From the NCBI GenBank assembly GCA_964517265.1, contig CAZFBS010000001.1, positions 215,056 to 279,055 of the forward strand: a stretch of 64,000 nt of DNA. The letters are read 5' to 3'. The notes below the pieces were generated by a model. It did not search any database. It had not been told where the DNA came from and worked only from the letters and a program-made list of their open reading frames with translations. The stretch is from REEP01 sp964517265. GTDB taxonomy: Bacteria; Pseudomonadota; Alphaproteobacteria; Rhodospirillales; Defluviicoccaceae. Position 1 is the stretch's first letter. Each line of letters begins with the position of its first letter. Below, in pieces: positions 53,895 to 64,000 of the stretch. Both the position numbers and the translations under genes were made by a program.

Positions 53895-56096
53895 ATGTCT
53901 TTACGAGGGTCAAAACGCCACGGCCTGGGCTCCTTCTCGGCCGGTCGCGGCCGGCGCAGGCGGCGTCGGGCGCCGATCGCAATGATGACCACTGTTGCCG
54001 TGGCGGCAAGTTTCGTTCCCAGCACGCCCGGTTTGAACGCATCCGTGGCGCAGGCCGAATCGGCGGCGCCGACAGCAGGCGCGCCATCGCAACCCTGGAC
54101 GGGTGCCGCCGGCGCCACCGATTCGGCTCTATACCAGATTGGGCCGGGCGATGAGTTGCGCATCACCGTCAACCGCGAACCAGATCTCAGTGCTACGGTC
54201 CCGGTACGCCCCGATGGCCGGCTGTCGATGCCGCTGATCAACGAGATCGACGCTGCAGGCCGGACGCCCACCGAACTTGCGCGGGCGATCGAGGGCGAAT
54301 TGAGTCGTTTCATTACCTCGCCGATGGTGACGGTCGAGGTGCTCACCGCCGTTGGCGACTTGCGTCAGCAGATCCGGGTCGTGGGCACGGCGATCGGGCC
54401 GGAGGTTGCCGGGAGCGGACCGGGAGCGGTGCGACAGCGCTTCCCGGTTGCCCCGCGGTCCATTGCCTATCGGGATGGCATTACGGTTCTGGATGTGGTG
54501 GTTGAGGCCGGTGGACTCTCGCCCTTCGCCGCCGGCAACAAGGCCACCCTGATTCGGACGGTCGATGGTCGCCAGACGGAGATCCCTGTGCGTCTGGACG
54601 ATCTTGTCAACAGCGGCGATATGGCAGCCAACGTTCGGATGGCTCCGGGAGACGTGCTGTTGATCCCGCAAGGGGCCTTTTCGGGTGTCTGGGAAACTGC
54701 GTTGAGCGCAGGAGCGTTTGTCACCTTCACTGACAACATCAACCTGACCCCGTCCGAGGACAAAGAAAGCGCGTTGATTACGACGCTGACCCCGGGCCTC
54801 AGCATTCGCGGCACGACGCCACGGTTCTTTGGCGGGCTCGATGCAACGATCAACCTCGCGTACCAGGAGGTGTTCGGGGACAACGAGTTCGATACCACGG
54901 AAGGGTTCGAGACGTACCTCGATGTGCTCGGAACGGCGACGATCGAAGCGGCGCCGGAGCTTTTGTTCATCGACACCAGCATGTCGATTTCTCAGCAGAA
55001 CACCGGCGGCCTCGGGGAGGAAACCTCGAGCTCGCCTTTCGTCCTGACGGACAAGGTGCCGGTGGTGACCTTTCGCTTCAGCCCCTACGTTCCTGCTCGT
55101 TTCGGTGATTTCGGCGAGGCGCAGCTGCGATATACGTTCGCCACCACCTTCGAGGGGACCGAAGAGTTCGATGTCATCGATGCGTTCACCGAGCGCGAAG
55201 ACCTGACTCTTATCAATGCGCTGGGGCTGAGTTTCGTCAGCGGCCCCGGGACCTCGCAGTGGGGTCCTTGGAGTTTTGAGGCCTCGGCTTCCAATGAAAC
55301 GAGAGAAGATCTCGACGATCTCAACACGGCGACGGTCGAATTCGGGTATGCCTACCCGATCTCTTATCGGCTCTTTGCCCTCGGCACGGTCGGGTGGGAC
55401 TACTTCGACGATGGTGATTCGGAGAACCGTGTCAACGACCCCTCGTTCGCCGTCGGGGCCCGCTGGAATCCCAATCCGCGCCTGGATCTGACCGCCACCG
55501 TTGGCTATCGGTATGAGCGTGCCGCCGGCAACTTGAACTTTATCTATTCGCCGACTCCACGAACCTCGATGTTCGCCGACTACGAGGAAGGCCTGACCAC
55601 GGGAACGCGCTCGATCGCACGTTCGGCCGGATTCCTGCGAATCGATCCGTTGACAGGGGAGTTTGTCGACACGCGCACTGGATTCGCATTCGATCCGACC
55701 TTTCAGGGGACGATCGACAACGTCACCACGTACAACCGGAATTTCCGTGCCGGTGTCTCGACCACCCGGGGCCGTGATGCCTTTGGGATGAATGCGGGGA
55801 TCCTGATCGAGGAACGGCAGCCGGATGGAGAGGATGAACAAGACTATTTCATCGGCGCCAACTGGTCACGGCAGCTGGGTCTGAGGACGCGGAGTCTGGT
55901 CGGCGCAAGCTATTCGCTGCGGGAGCTGCAGGATCGTACAGACAACATCTATCGCGCCAACATCGGTTTAGACTACACATTCTATAAAACTCTCACGGCA
56001 TCGGCGACCTACTACTTTCAGAAGCGCGGCTCCGATCTTTCCGAATTCGATTTTACGGAGAACGTCTTTACGGTCGGAGTGACGGGTACGTTTTAG
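53895..56096 (+). CDS. Fusion of polysaccharide-export (OPX/SLBB) and outer-membrane beta-barrel domains
   Basis: A 733-residue exported protein. An Arg-rich start (RGRRRRRRAP) precedes the hydrophobic part of the signal peptide, with no lipobox. Residues about 75-150 are a polysaccharide-export domain (YQIGPGDELRITVNREPD, RPDGRLSMPLI), and about 195-265 an SLBB-like domain (LDVVVEAGGLSPFAAGN, PGDVLLIPQG). From about 275 to the end (ITVGVTGTF-like, aromatic C-terminus) the pattern alternates like a beta-barrel, similar to outer-membrane proteins tied to PEP-CTERM systems. In the usual arrangement these are two separate genes. ATG at 53895 follows a GGGGG run. No other export or polymerase genes are next to it. 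Confidence 0.8.
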   Translation: MSLRGSKRHGLGSFSAGRGRRRRRRAPIAMMTTVAVAASFVPSTPGLNASVAQAESAAPTAGAPSQPWTGAAGATDSALYQIGPGDELRITVNREPDLSATVPVRPDGRLSMPLINEIDAAGRTPTELARAIEGELSRFITSPMVTVEVLTAVGDLRQQIRVVGTAIGPEVAGSGPGAVRQRFPVAPRSIAYRDGITVLDVVVEAGGLSPFAAGNKATLIRTVDGRQTEIPVRLDDLVNSGDMAANVRMAPGDVLLIPQGAFSGVWETALSAGAFVTFTDNINLTPSEDKESALITTLTPGLSIRGTTPRFFGGLDATINLAYQEVFGDNEFDTTEGFETYLDVLGTATIEAAPELLFIDTSMSISQQNTGGLGEETSSSPFVLTDKVPVVTFRFSPYVPARFGDFGEAQLRYTFATTFEGTEEFDVIDAFTEREDLTLINALGLSFVSGPGTSQWGPWSFEASASNETREDLDDLNTATVEFGYAYPISYRLFALGTVGWDYFDDGDSENRVNDPSFAVGARWNPNPRLDLTATVGYRYERAAGNLNFIYSPTPRTSMFADYEEGLTTGTRSIARSAGFLRIDPLTGEFVDTRTGFAFDPTFQGTIDNVTTYNRNFRAGVSTTRGRDAFGMNAGILIEERQPDGEDEQDYFIGANWSRQLGLRTRSLVGASYSLRELQDRTDNIYRANIGLDYTFYKTLTASATYYFQKRGSDLSEFDFTENVFTVGVTGTF

Positions 56097-56415
56097 CCCG
56101 TCCTCCGTGGAGGTTTGGCACAACACCTGCGCGCTGGGGGCTTGAGCGGAACCCCCAGCGCGTGGCGAATTCCCGGGTAGTCCTCCCCATGGCCGCGATC
56201 GAGATGTCCGGATCACGCCAACGGATCCGGTGAAGGGCCGGAAAAGGGGGCCGGCGAGCGGCCGCTGCCAATGGACCGGCGCAAGGTGGAGAAAGGCGGC
56301 GCCGCCCAAATTCTCGTCGCCGGAAACTTAATCGCCGCGATGCGTGACGTCGAATCATGCTCTCGACCTTGAGAATGCGTGACGCCGCATTCCCCGTCTG
56401 TTTGGGGATTCCTGT
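56097..56415. other. Intergenic region between OPX fusion and restriction gene
   Basis: About 320 bp. Apart from the hairpin near its start nothing coding is seen; 56330-56415 should hold the promoter of the next gene. Confidence 0.4.
56130..56162 (+). terminator. Strong hairpin after the OPX fusion gene
   Basis: CGCGCTGGGGG (56130-56140) pairs perfectly with CCCCCAGCGCG (56152-56162), an 11-bp stem with an 11-nt loop, about 35 bp after the stop. It is likely the terminator of that gene; a T-tract is absent. Confidence 0.6.
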
Positions 56416-59376
56416 ATGCCGCTCTCACCGCGTCGCCTGACGGAAATCGTTTTCGAGTTGGTCAGCCGTCCCGGCCACGAGAAGATCAGGGCGCTCATGT
56501 ATGAGATCCTCGTCTACGGCCTTGGCGCCAGCAGCACGGATATTCAGTTCGAGCGCCACCTGCCTGAAGTACGTGGGCGTCTCGATGCGCTCCTCGGCCA
56601 GACCGTTTTCGAATTCAAGCGCGATCTTCGCCGGGAACGTCGCACTGCCGAGGAGGAACTGGGGCGTTATCTGCCGGAACGCGAACACGACACCGGCGAG
56701 CGCTTCATCGGCATTGCCACCGATGGCGCCGATTTTCTGGCCTACGAGATCGAGAGAGGCAAGCTGATCGCGCTTCCCGGCTACAAAGTTTCCGTCGACG
56801 ATCCCGGCGGATTGTTGCTTTGGCTTGATTCGGCCGTGTCTCTTCAGCCGGATCTGATACCTGAGCCCTCTATCGTGCGCATTGAACTTGGCCGGGAAAG
56901 CCTTGCCTACCGCAGGGCCCTCGCCGGGCTTGCCGAACTGTGGGACGATGTCAAGGATCGCCCGGAGGTGCAGCTCAAAAGGCAGCTGTGGGCCAATTTT
57001 CTTGCGATCGTCTATGGCAGCCGGATCGACGCCGACGCGTTGTTCCTTCAGCACACCTACCTGACCGCGGTGGCCAAGACGATGGCGATGCGGGTGCTGG
57101 CAATCCCGCTGCCGGAGCCGGAGGATTTGTTGTCGGGGCGGGCGTTTCATCAAGCCGGGATTTCCGGCGCAGTGGAAAGCGACTTTTTTGACTGGGTGCT
57201 GCAGGCTCGGTCAGGAGCGGATCTGATTGCCCGAATTTCCCGCCAAGTGGCTCGGTTCCGGCTGGATGATGTCGAACACGATGTTCTGAAGGGTTTGTAT
57301 GAATCGCTGATTGATCCCGATCAACGGCATGACCTCGGCGAATACTATACGCCGGATTGGCTGGCTGCGCGCATCTGCGCCCGCGCCGTTGACGCCCCGC
57401 TCGAACAGCGTGTGCTCGATCCCGCTTGTGGGTCCGGGAGCTTTCTGTTCCACGCTGTTCGCCGCTTTTTCGCGGCAGCGAACGAAGCCCGTTTGAGCAC
57501 TGCGGAAGCGATGCGCAAGTGTCTTGAACAGGTGATTGGCATCGACGTTCACCCAGTGGCTGTGCTGGTTGCGCGGGTCAGTTATCTGCTCGCCATTGGC
57601 GAGGAGCGTCTGCGCAGCCGTCCGGAGGCGATCGCGCTGCCGGTCTATCTCGGCGATTCCCTGCAGTGGAACACGCGGCAGATGTTCGCGCACCTCGATG
57701 TGGTGATCAGTGTTCCGGACGGCCCGGATCTGCATTTTCCCGAAGCACTGGCCAATGATCCCGCCCGGTTCGACGACACCGTCAAGATGATGCTCGACAT
57801 GAGCGACCACAACGCCAGCGATGAGGCGTTTCGCGCTTGGTTGACGCGTGAGAACGTCTGCTTGCGCGTCGATGTCGATATTCTGGTGACAACATACAGC
57901 CACATCCGCGCGCTGCGTCAGAGCGGGCGCAATCACATCTGGGGTTATATCGCGCGCAACCTCAGCCGCCCTCTTTGGCTCTCATCGGTCTCGCAGCGCG
58001 CCGACGTCATTGTCGGCAACCCGCCGTGGCTGTCGTTCCGCTACATGGCGCCCGGCTCGCAACGCACGTTCAGGGAGGAATGCCAGAAGCGCGGTCTGTG
58101 GTCCGGCGGCCGGGTCGCGGCGCATCACGACCTGTCGGCGTATTTCTTCGCGCGTTGTGCAGAACTCTACCTCAAGCCCGAAGGCACGATCGCGTTCGTG
58201 ATGCCTTACGGGACGCTTAACCGGGGGCAGTTCCGGGGCTTTCGCAAAGGGGCGTTCGGCTCGGTCGAAGTCCGGTTTGTGGAGGCATGGGCGTTCGATG
58301 AGACGGTGCAGCCGCTGTTTCCGGTGCCCTCGGCCGTGTTGTTCGCCGAGCGGCGGCCGGCGGGCACGCTGCCCGATCTCATCATGCTGCACACCGGCCG
58401 CCTGCAACGCCGCGATGCCTCAATGCTCGAAGCTAGGACGACACTTCGCCATCGTCCCGCCGCTTGGCCGGGCAAGGCCCAATTCTCCGGCCGTTCTGCC
58501 TACAACCGTAGCTTCCGGCAGGGGGCGACGATGGTGCCGCGGCGCCTGTGCATGGTCGCGCGGGTGGAAACCGGGCGCCTGGGTGGCAACCCGCTGCTGC
58601 CGCTGGTCGAAAGTCGGCCCGGCAAGCTGGAGAAACATCCCTGGCACGATCTGCCGCCGTTGCGGCACGCGGTGGAAGCGCGTTTTCTGCGCCCCCTTTA
58701 TCTCGGCGAGTCGGTGGCCCCGTATCGCGTACTGAACGCCGCGCTCGCGGTGGTGCCATGGGATGACGCCGAGGAGCAGATGCTGGATTCTGCAACCGCC
58801 CAGGAAAAAGGCTATCCTGGACTTGCCCGCTGGCTTGAGAACGCCGAGCGGTTATGGGCTGCACACGGCCGTGGGGGCAAGCTGTCGCTGCAGCAACGCT
58901 GGAACTACCACGAGGCCTTACGACGGCAACTGCCACCGGCGCCGGTGCGGGTGGTGTATGCCAAGTCCGGCCAACTGCTGTCTGCCGCGATTGTCGAGGA
59001 CCGCCGGGCGGTGATCGATCACAAACTCTATTGGGCGGCGTTCCAGCGCTATTCGGAAGCCCTTTACGTGACCGGGCTGCTCAACAGTGAGACGATTCGC
59101 GGCCGCATATCCGCGCTGCAGTCGCGCGGCCGCTGGGGGGCGCGGGACTTCGATAAGTTGATCTTCGAGTTGCCGATCCCCCGCTTCGATTCGACGAGGC
59201 CGACCCACCTCTTGCTGATGCGGGCCGCGTTGGAGGCGGAGCGCATCGCCGGCGACGTGGTATTGCCGCCGGGCATATACTTCGTCCGCGCTCGCCAGAT
59301 GATTCGGGAGGTGCTGCAGGAAAGCGGGATCACCGGCGAAATCGATGCCCTGGTTGCCGAACTGGTGCCGATCTGA
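56416..59376 (+). CDS. Single-chain restriction-methylase, type IIG-like N6-adenine methyltransferase
   Basis: A 986-residue protein joining a nuclease-like N-terminus and an N6-adenine DNA methyltransferase. The N-terminal PD-(D/E)XK-like pattern is D57...E66-x-K68 (RLDALLG, FEFKRD). The methylase has LGEYYTPDWLA (308-318), SAM motif I DPACGSGSFLF (335-345), and catalytic NPPW (535-538). The region to about 986 should hold the DNA target-recognition part. This fits type IIG restriction enzymes (Eco57I family); a BREX-type methylase (PglX) is less likely as no partner genes are present. Solitary, ahead of clpB. Confidence 0.85.
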   Translation: MPLSPRRLTEIVFELVSRPGHEKIRALMYEILVYGLGASSTDIQFERHLPEVRGRLDALLGQTVFEFKRDLRRERRTAEEELGRYLPEREHDTGERFIGIATDGADFLAYEIERGKLIALPGYKVSVDDPGGLLLWLDSAVSLQPDLIPEPSIVRIELGRESLAYRRALAGLAELWDDVKDRPEVQLKRQLWANFLAIVYGSRIDADALFLQHTYLTAVAKTMAMRVLAIPLPEPEDLLSGRAFHQAGISGAVESDFFDWVLQARSGADLIARISRQVARFRLDDVEHDVLKGLYESLIDPDQRHDLGEYYTPDWLAARICARAVDAPLEQRVLDPACGSGSFLFHAVRRFFAAANEARLSTAEAMRKCLEQVIGIDVHPVAVLVARVSYLLAIGEERLRSRPEAIALPVYLGDSLQWNTRQMFAHLDVVISVPDGPDLHFPEALANDPARFDDTVKMMLDMSDHNASDEAFRAWLTRENVCLRVDVDILVTTYSHIRALRQSGRNHIWGYIARNLSRPLWLSSVSQRADVIVGNPPWLSFRYMAPGSQRTFREECQKRGLWSGGRVAAHHDLSAYFFARCAELYLKPEGTIAFVMPYGTLNRGQFRGFRKGAFGSVEVRFVEAWAFDETVQPLFPVPSAVLFAERRPAGTLPDLIMLHTGRLQRRDASMLEARTTLRHRPAAWPGKAQFSGRSAYNRSFRQGATMVPRRLCMVARVETGRLGGNPLLPLVESRPGKLEKHPWHDLPPLRHAVEARFLRPLYLGESVAPYRVLNAALAVVPWDDAEEQMLDSATAQEKGYPGLARWLENAERLWAAHGRGGKLSLQQRWNYHEALRRQLPPAPVRVVYAKSGQLLSAAIVEDRRAVIDHKLYWAAFQRYSEALYVTGLLNSETIRGRISALQSRGRWGARDFDKLIFELPIPRFDSTRPTHLLLMRAALEAERIAGDVVLPPGIYFVRARQMIREVLQESGITGEIDALVAELVPI

Positions 59377-59507
59377 GGCTGGGCAGGCAGTTGCAGAGCA
59401 GCAGGCCTGATCCATATTTACACGCGGAAACCATAGGTTGATGAGGGGTTCCGCGTTGCCGGGAGCAGGGACGCAGGATCCTGTCTGGACAAGAAAGGTT
59501 CCAAGTG

Positions 59508-62099
<2,592 letters not shown>

Positions 62100-62165
62100 T
62101 GGCGACTTCGGTGTGACGGGAGAGGGGGCCGGTAACTGGCCCGCAGGTTGTTGATAAAGTCCTTC

Positions 62166-62275
62166 ATCGTCGTCGCGAGGCTGCGAAGCAGCCGTGGCGA
62201 TCCAGAAGAAAAAAACGGAAGCCCAGGATCTTCTTGATTGCCGCGTCGGCCTTGAGGCCTCCTCGCAATGACGAT
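62166..62275. repeat. Two facing copies of the dispersed repeat
   Basis: CGTCGCGAGGCTGCGAAGCAGCC (first half, with palindrome GGCTGC-GAA-GCAGCC) to CGATCCAG, then TTGATTGCCGCG to CCTCGCAATGACG. The arms are diverged inverted copies of the repeat family near 43 kb, facing each other after clpB. Confidence 0.6.
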
Positions 62276-62357
62276 GAAAGGGTTTGTCAGCAGCCTCAGG
62301 GCCGGCATCCGGCCCCCTTGAACGCGTTGGCAGACGGAAAGAGGGTGAACCGCGGTC

Positions 62358-62675
62358 ATGCACGCATCCATCGCCAGCCATCGCGACGCGCTGATCGCGC
62401 TCTGCCGTCGCTATGACGTCGAGCGGCTGGAGGTGTTCGGCTCGGCCGCGCGCGGGGACGACTTCGATCCCGCCCGCAGCGACGCCGACTTTCTGGTGAC
62501 GTTCAAGCCGGAAAGCCAGTTGCCGCCGCTGGAGCAGTTCCTTGGCTTCGTCGAGGCGCTGGAAGCGCTTCTTGGGCGGCCGGTCGATCTGGTGGAGCGT
62601 AAGGCGATCGAAGGGAGTCGCAACTATCTCCGCCGCCGCGCCATCCTGGCCGGAGCCGAACCGCTTTATGGTTGA
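62358..62675 (+). CDS. MntA-type nucleotidyltransferase antitoxin
   Basis: A 105-residue minimal nucleotidyltransferase. The catalytic pattern GSAARGD...SDADFLV (GS at 28-29; Asp 42 and 44) is intact. In MntA-HepT systems this antitoxin adds AMP to the HEPN toxin and blocks it. It sits directly upstream of a hepT-like gene with overlapping ends (the hepT ATG at 62668 overlaps its TGA), the usual order and coupling. GAGGG lies about 12 bases ahead. Confidence 0.9.
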   Translation: MHASIASHRDALIALCRRYDVERLEVFGSAARGDDFDPARSDADFLVTFKPESQLPPLEQFLGFVEALEALLGRPVDLVERKAIEGSRNYLRRRAILAGAEPLYG

Positions 62676-63037
62676 ACTGGCGCCGAGGGATCTGTCGCTT
62701 CTCCTCGACATCGTGATCGCGGCGGGCGACGCGAGAAGCGAGAAGCTTTATCGATGGAGTCGATGAGCCGATGTTTCTCGCCAGCTGCCTGCATCAGAAC
62801 GCGGTGATGCGATCGCTGGAGGTAATCGGCGAAGCGGCGAACACGCTGACCCCTGAATGTCGCGCCGCCCTGCCCGACATCCCCTGGCGGGAGATCACCG
62901 GCCTTCGTCACCGGCTCATCCATGGCTATCGAAAGGTTCAACTGGATCGCATTTGGTATATCGTTCAGAACGACCTCGCTCCGCTCATTGCGGCGCTCGA
63001 ACCACTCATACCGCCCGACGAGCCCGCGACGCTCTGA
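62668..63037 (+). pseudogene. HepT-type HEPN toxin (DUF86), frameshifted
   Basis: The first part, MVELAPRDLSLLLDIVIAAG, runs into a TGA at 62764-62766 in the first frame. In the next frame come SFIDGVDEP, HQNAVMRSLEVIGEAAN, IPWREITGLRHRLIHGY, the whole HepT core with the Rx4H (R-H-R-L-I-H) RNase motif. The tandem GCGAGAA at 62731-62744 explains the shift: removing one 7-bp copy gives DARSFIDG in one frame. So the toxin is broken here unless slippage or readthrough occurs. The antitoxin gene is intact. Confidence 0.85.
62731..62744. repeat. 7-bp tandem duplication causing the hepT frameshift
   Basis: Two perfect copies of GCGAGAA side by side. Seven is not a multiple of three, so one copy more or less changes frame. 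It is inside hepT. Confidence 0.9.
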
Positions 63038-63106
63038 ACTGCGAGGGCCTGATGCGGAGATTGCTGATCGGGCCGGTTGGGCGCCATCACTTCCGCTACC
63101 ACATGA

Positions 63107-63763
63107 TTACGAGCGGCTTGGGTCGAGGCGGCTGTCGGGGGCGGAGGCAGTGGCGAGGAAGACGTCGCGGATGATGTCTTTTTCCGCTCGGATCCAGTGC
63201 GACTCCGGCGCGCTCTCCGGCTCCGCTTTCGCCAGATCCCAGGCACGCCGCTCGATCGCATCGCGGCACAGATCGACGAGATCCTGCCGGCAGCCGTAAT
63301 AGGCTTCCCAGTAAGGCTCGGCCTGCGGGCGCCCCGCCTTGATCAGCGCGGAGGCTTGTTCGGGAGACATTCCCTCAAGGAAGGTGAGGTAGCCGAGGAC
63401 GGTCAGCGGCGAGCGGTTGATCCCGGCGGTGCAGTAGACGTAGACGCGCTCTCCCCGGTTGAGGAGCCGGGAGAGGCAGCGGACGGCGTCGGGCAGCCGC
63501 CGCCGCTGTTCCGGCGGATCGAAATCCCGCATAGGCGCGTTGACGAGCGGGATGCGGCGTTTGCCGGCATGGCGAAGATGCGCGCCCCAGTCGATGTCGA
63601 AGGCGGCGCGGCAGAGATCGGTCTGGACCGAGAGCAAGGCGGTGATCCCCGCCTCTTTTCGGATGCGATCGATGTCCCGCGTCGTCATCGGGCAGGAGCC
63701 GATGACAAGGGTCTCGCGGATCACGCTCCAGTTCAACGTCCAAGTCCACTTGCCATGCGCCAT
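63107..63763 (-). CDS. Dual-specificity-type phosphatase
   Basis: A 218-residue phosphatase of the dual-specificity/Cys-based class. The P-loop is CTAGINR (Cys-x5-Arg) in VYVYCTAGINRSPL. N-terminal WSVIRETLVIGSCPMTTRDI and ALLSVQTDL show some resemblance to the glucan-phosphatase-like group, so a phospho-glycan substrate is possible but unproved. ATG at 63763 follows GAGGG about 13 bases upstream; the frame extends to 63976, overlapping DUF2905 in another frame. It lies 20 bp downstream of that gene, likely in one operon. Confidence 0.85.
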   Translation of the reverse strand: MAHGKWTWTLNWSVIRETLVIGSCPMTTRDIDRIRKEAGITALLSVQTDLCRAAFDIDWGAHLRHAGKRRIPLVNAPMRDFDPPEQRRRLPDAVRCLSRLLNRGERVYVYCTAGINRSPLTVLGYLTFLEGMSPEQASALIKAGRPQAEPYWEAYYGCRQDLVDLCRDAIERRAWDLAKAEPESAPESHWIRAEKDIIRDVFLATASAPDSRLDPSRS

Positions 63764-63783
63764 GGGCGAAGCCAACACCCTCG

Positions 63784-63984
63784 TTACCGATTGATCAACC
63801 AGAGAATCAGGGTGAGGACCACGCTGATGATCAGCGAGGTAACGATCGGGAAATAAAAGCGAACGTTCTCCCGTTCGATGACGATGTCGCCAGGGAGCCG
63901 GCCGAGCCCGAGCTTTTGGACGAAGGGCCACAGCAAGCCCGCCACGATCAGGATCACGCCGAAGATGATCAGCCAACGCGCCAT
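63784..63984 (-). CDS. DUF2905 family small membrane protein
   Basis: A 66-residue protein with two membrane helices (about 4-20 and 45-64) and the loop GLGRLPGDIVIERENVRFYFP, the DUF2905 pattern. Function is unknown. It is complete, with the ATG at 63984 close to the window end, and is followed 20 bp later by the phosphatase gene on the same strand. Confidence 0.9.
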   Translation of the reverse strand: MARWLIIFGVILIVAGLLWPFVQKLGLGRLPGDIVIERENVRFYFPIVTSLIISVVLTLILWLINR

Positions 63985-64000
63985 CGCTAAAAGCGATAAA

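Noticed and set aside
54129..55841. Long leftward open frame opposite the OPX fusion
   Set aside because: No motifs, while the forward frame has OPX, SLBB and barrel patterns.
56416..59376. BREX PglX-type methylase system
   Set aside because: No BrxA/B/C, PglZ or Lon-like genes are next to it; ClpB here is the ordinary chaperone, so a lone type IIG enzyme fits better.

Overview
The window looks like a chromosomal segment of a free-living, GC-rich alphaproteobacterium, most like Rhodospirillales. The evidence is GC-rich third codon positions, the thrB-rnhA pair, secA near ppiC-argJ-acetyltransferase-mutT, an HWE-family histidine kinase, a STAS-fused MlaE system and acetoacetyl-CoA synthetase. 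Genus cannot be fixed from sequence alone. It is a draft scaffold: two runs of exactly 100 N (43604-43703 and 49156-49255) are each flanked by identical sequence. I saw no rRNA, tRNA, CRISPR array, insertion sequence or phage.

Layout. 1-4.1 kb: a partial lipoprotein coupled to a double-CDGSH protein, thrB-rnhA, two tandem bacteriohemerythrins, and a convergent peroxiredoxin. 4.2-9.4 kb: a DsbD-type reductase, TrkH, YqgE/AlgH and ExoD. 9.8-18.8 kb: secA, an HtrA-type protease, an LpxR-like outer-membrane enzyme, and a rightward block of ppiC, argJ, GNAT and mutT. 18.8-21.6 kb: cytochrome c, a CinA N-terminal-like protein, a transglutaminase-like protein and a small membrane protein. 21.6-25.2 kb: a compact leftward four-gene Mla-type lipid transport operon (permease, ATPase, MCE protein, lipoprotein). 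25.7-31.4 kb: an MFS carrier, acetoacetyl-CoA synthetase, an EamA exporter, a DUF1232 protein and a Pcm-like methyltransferase. 31.5-40 kb: an RND pump with its adaptor, a cupin, an SLC13/RCK transporter and SelO.

40-46 kb is the least stable part. It holds a WecA/MraY-like glycosyl-1-phosphate transferase with an in-frame TGA, a frameshifted VPLPA-CTERM protein, a cluster of dispersed palindromic repeats, a GIY-YIG protein, the first gap, and an SDR-thiolase pair for acyl-CoA metabolism. 46-53.6 kb: an HWE sensor kinase, Cu/Zn superoxide dismutase, a large hybrid sensor kinase interrupted by the second gap, an acyl-CoA dehydrogenase and a small conserved-looking gene. 53.9-64 kb: an unusual fusion of a polysaccharide-export (OPX/SLBB) domain to a large outer-membrane beta-barrel, a single-chain restriction-methylase, clpB, an MntA-HepT toxin-antitoxin pair whose toxin gene is disrupted by a 7-bp tandem duplication, a dual-specificity-type phosphatase and a DUF2905 protein.

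The strongest candidates for something new are the OPX/beta-barrel fusion (possibly tied to exosortase or PEP-CTERM type export, given the VPLPA-CTERM protein 11 kb away), the lone type IIG-like enzyme, and the slip-prone hepT. The second gap is almost certainly an assembly artefact: removing 140 bp restores one continuous kinase reading frame.
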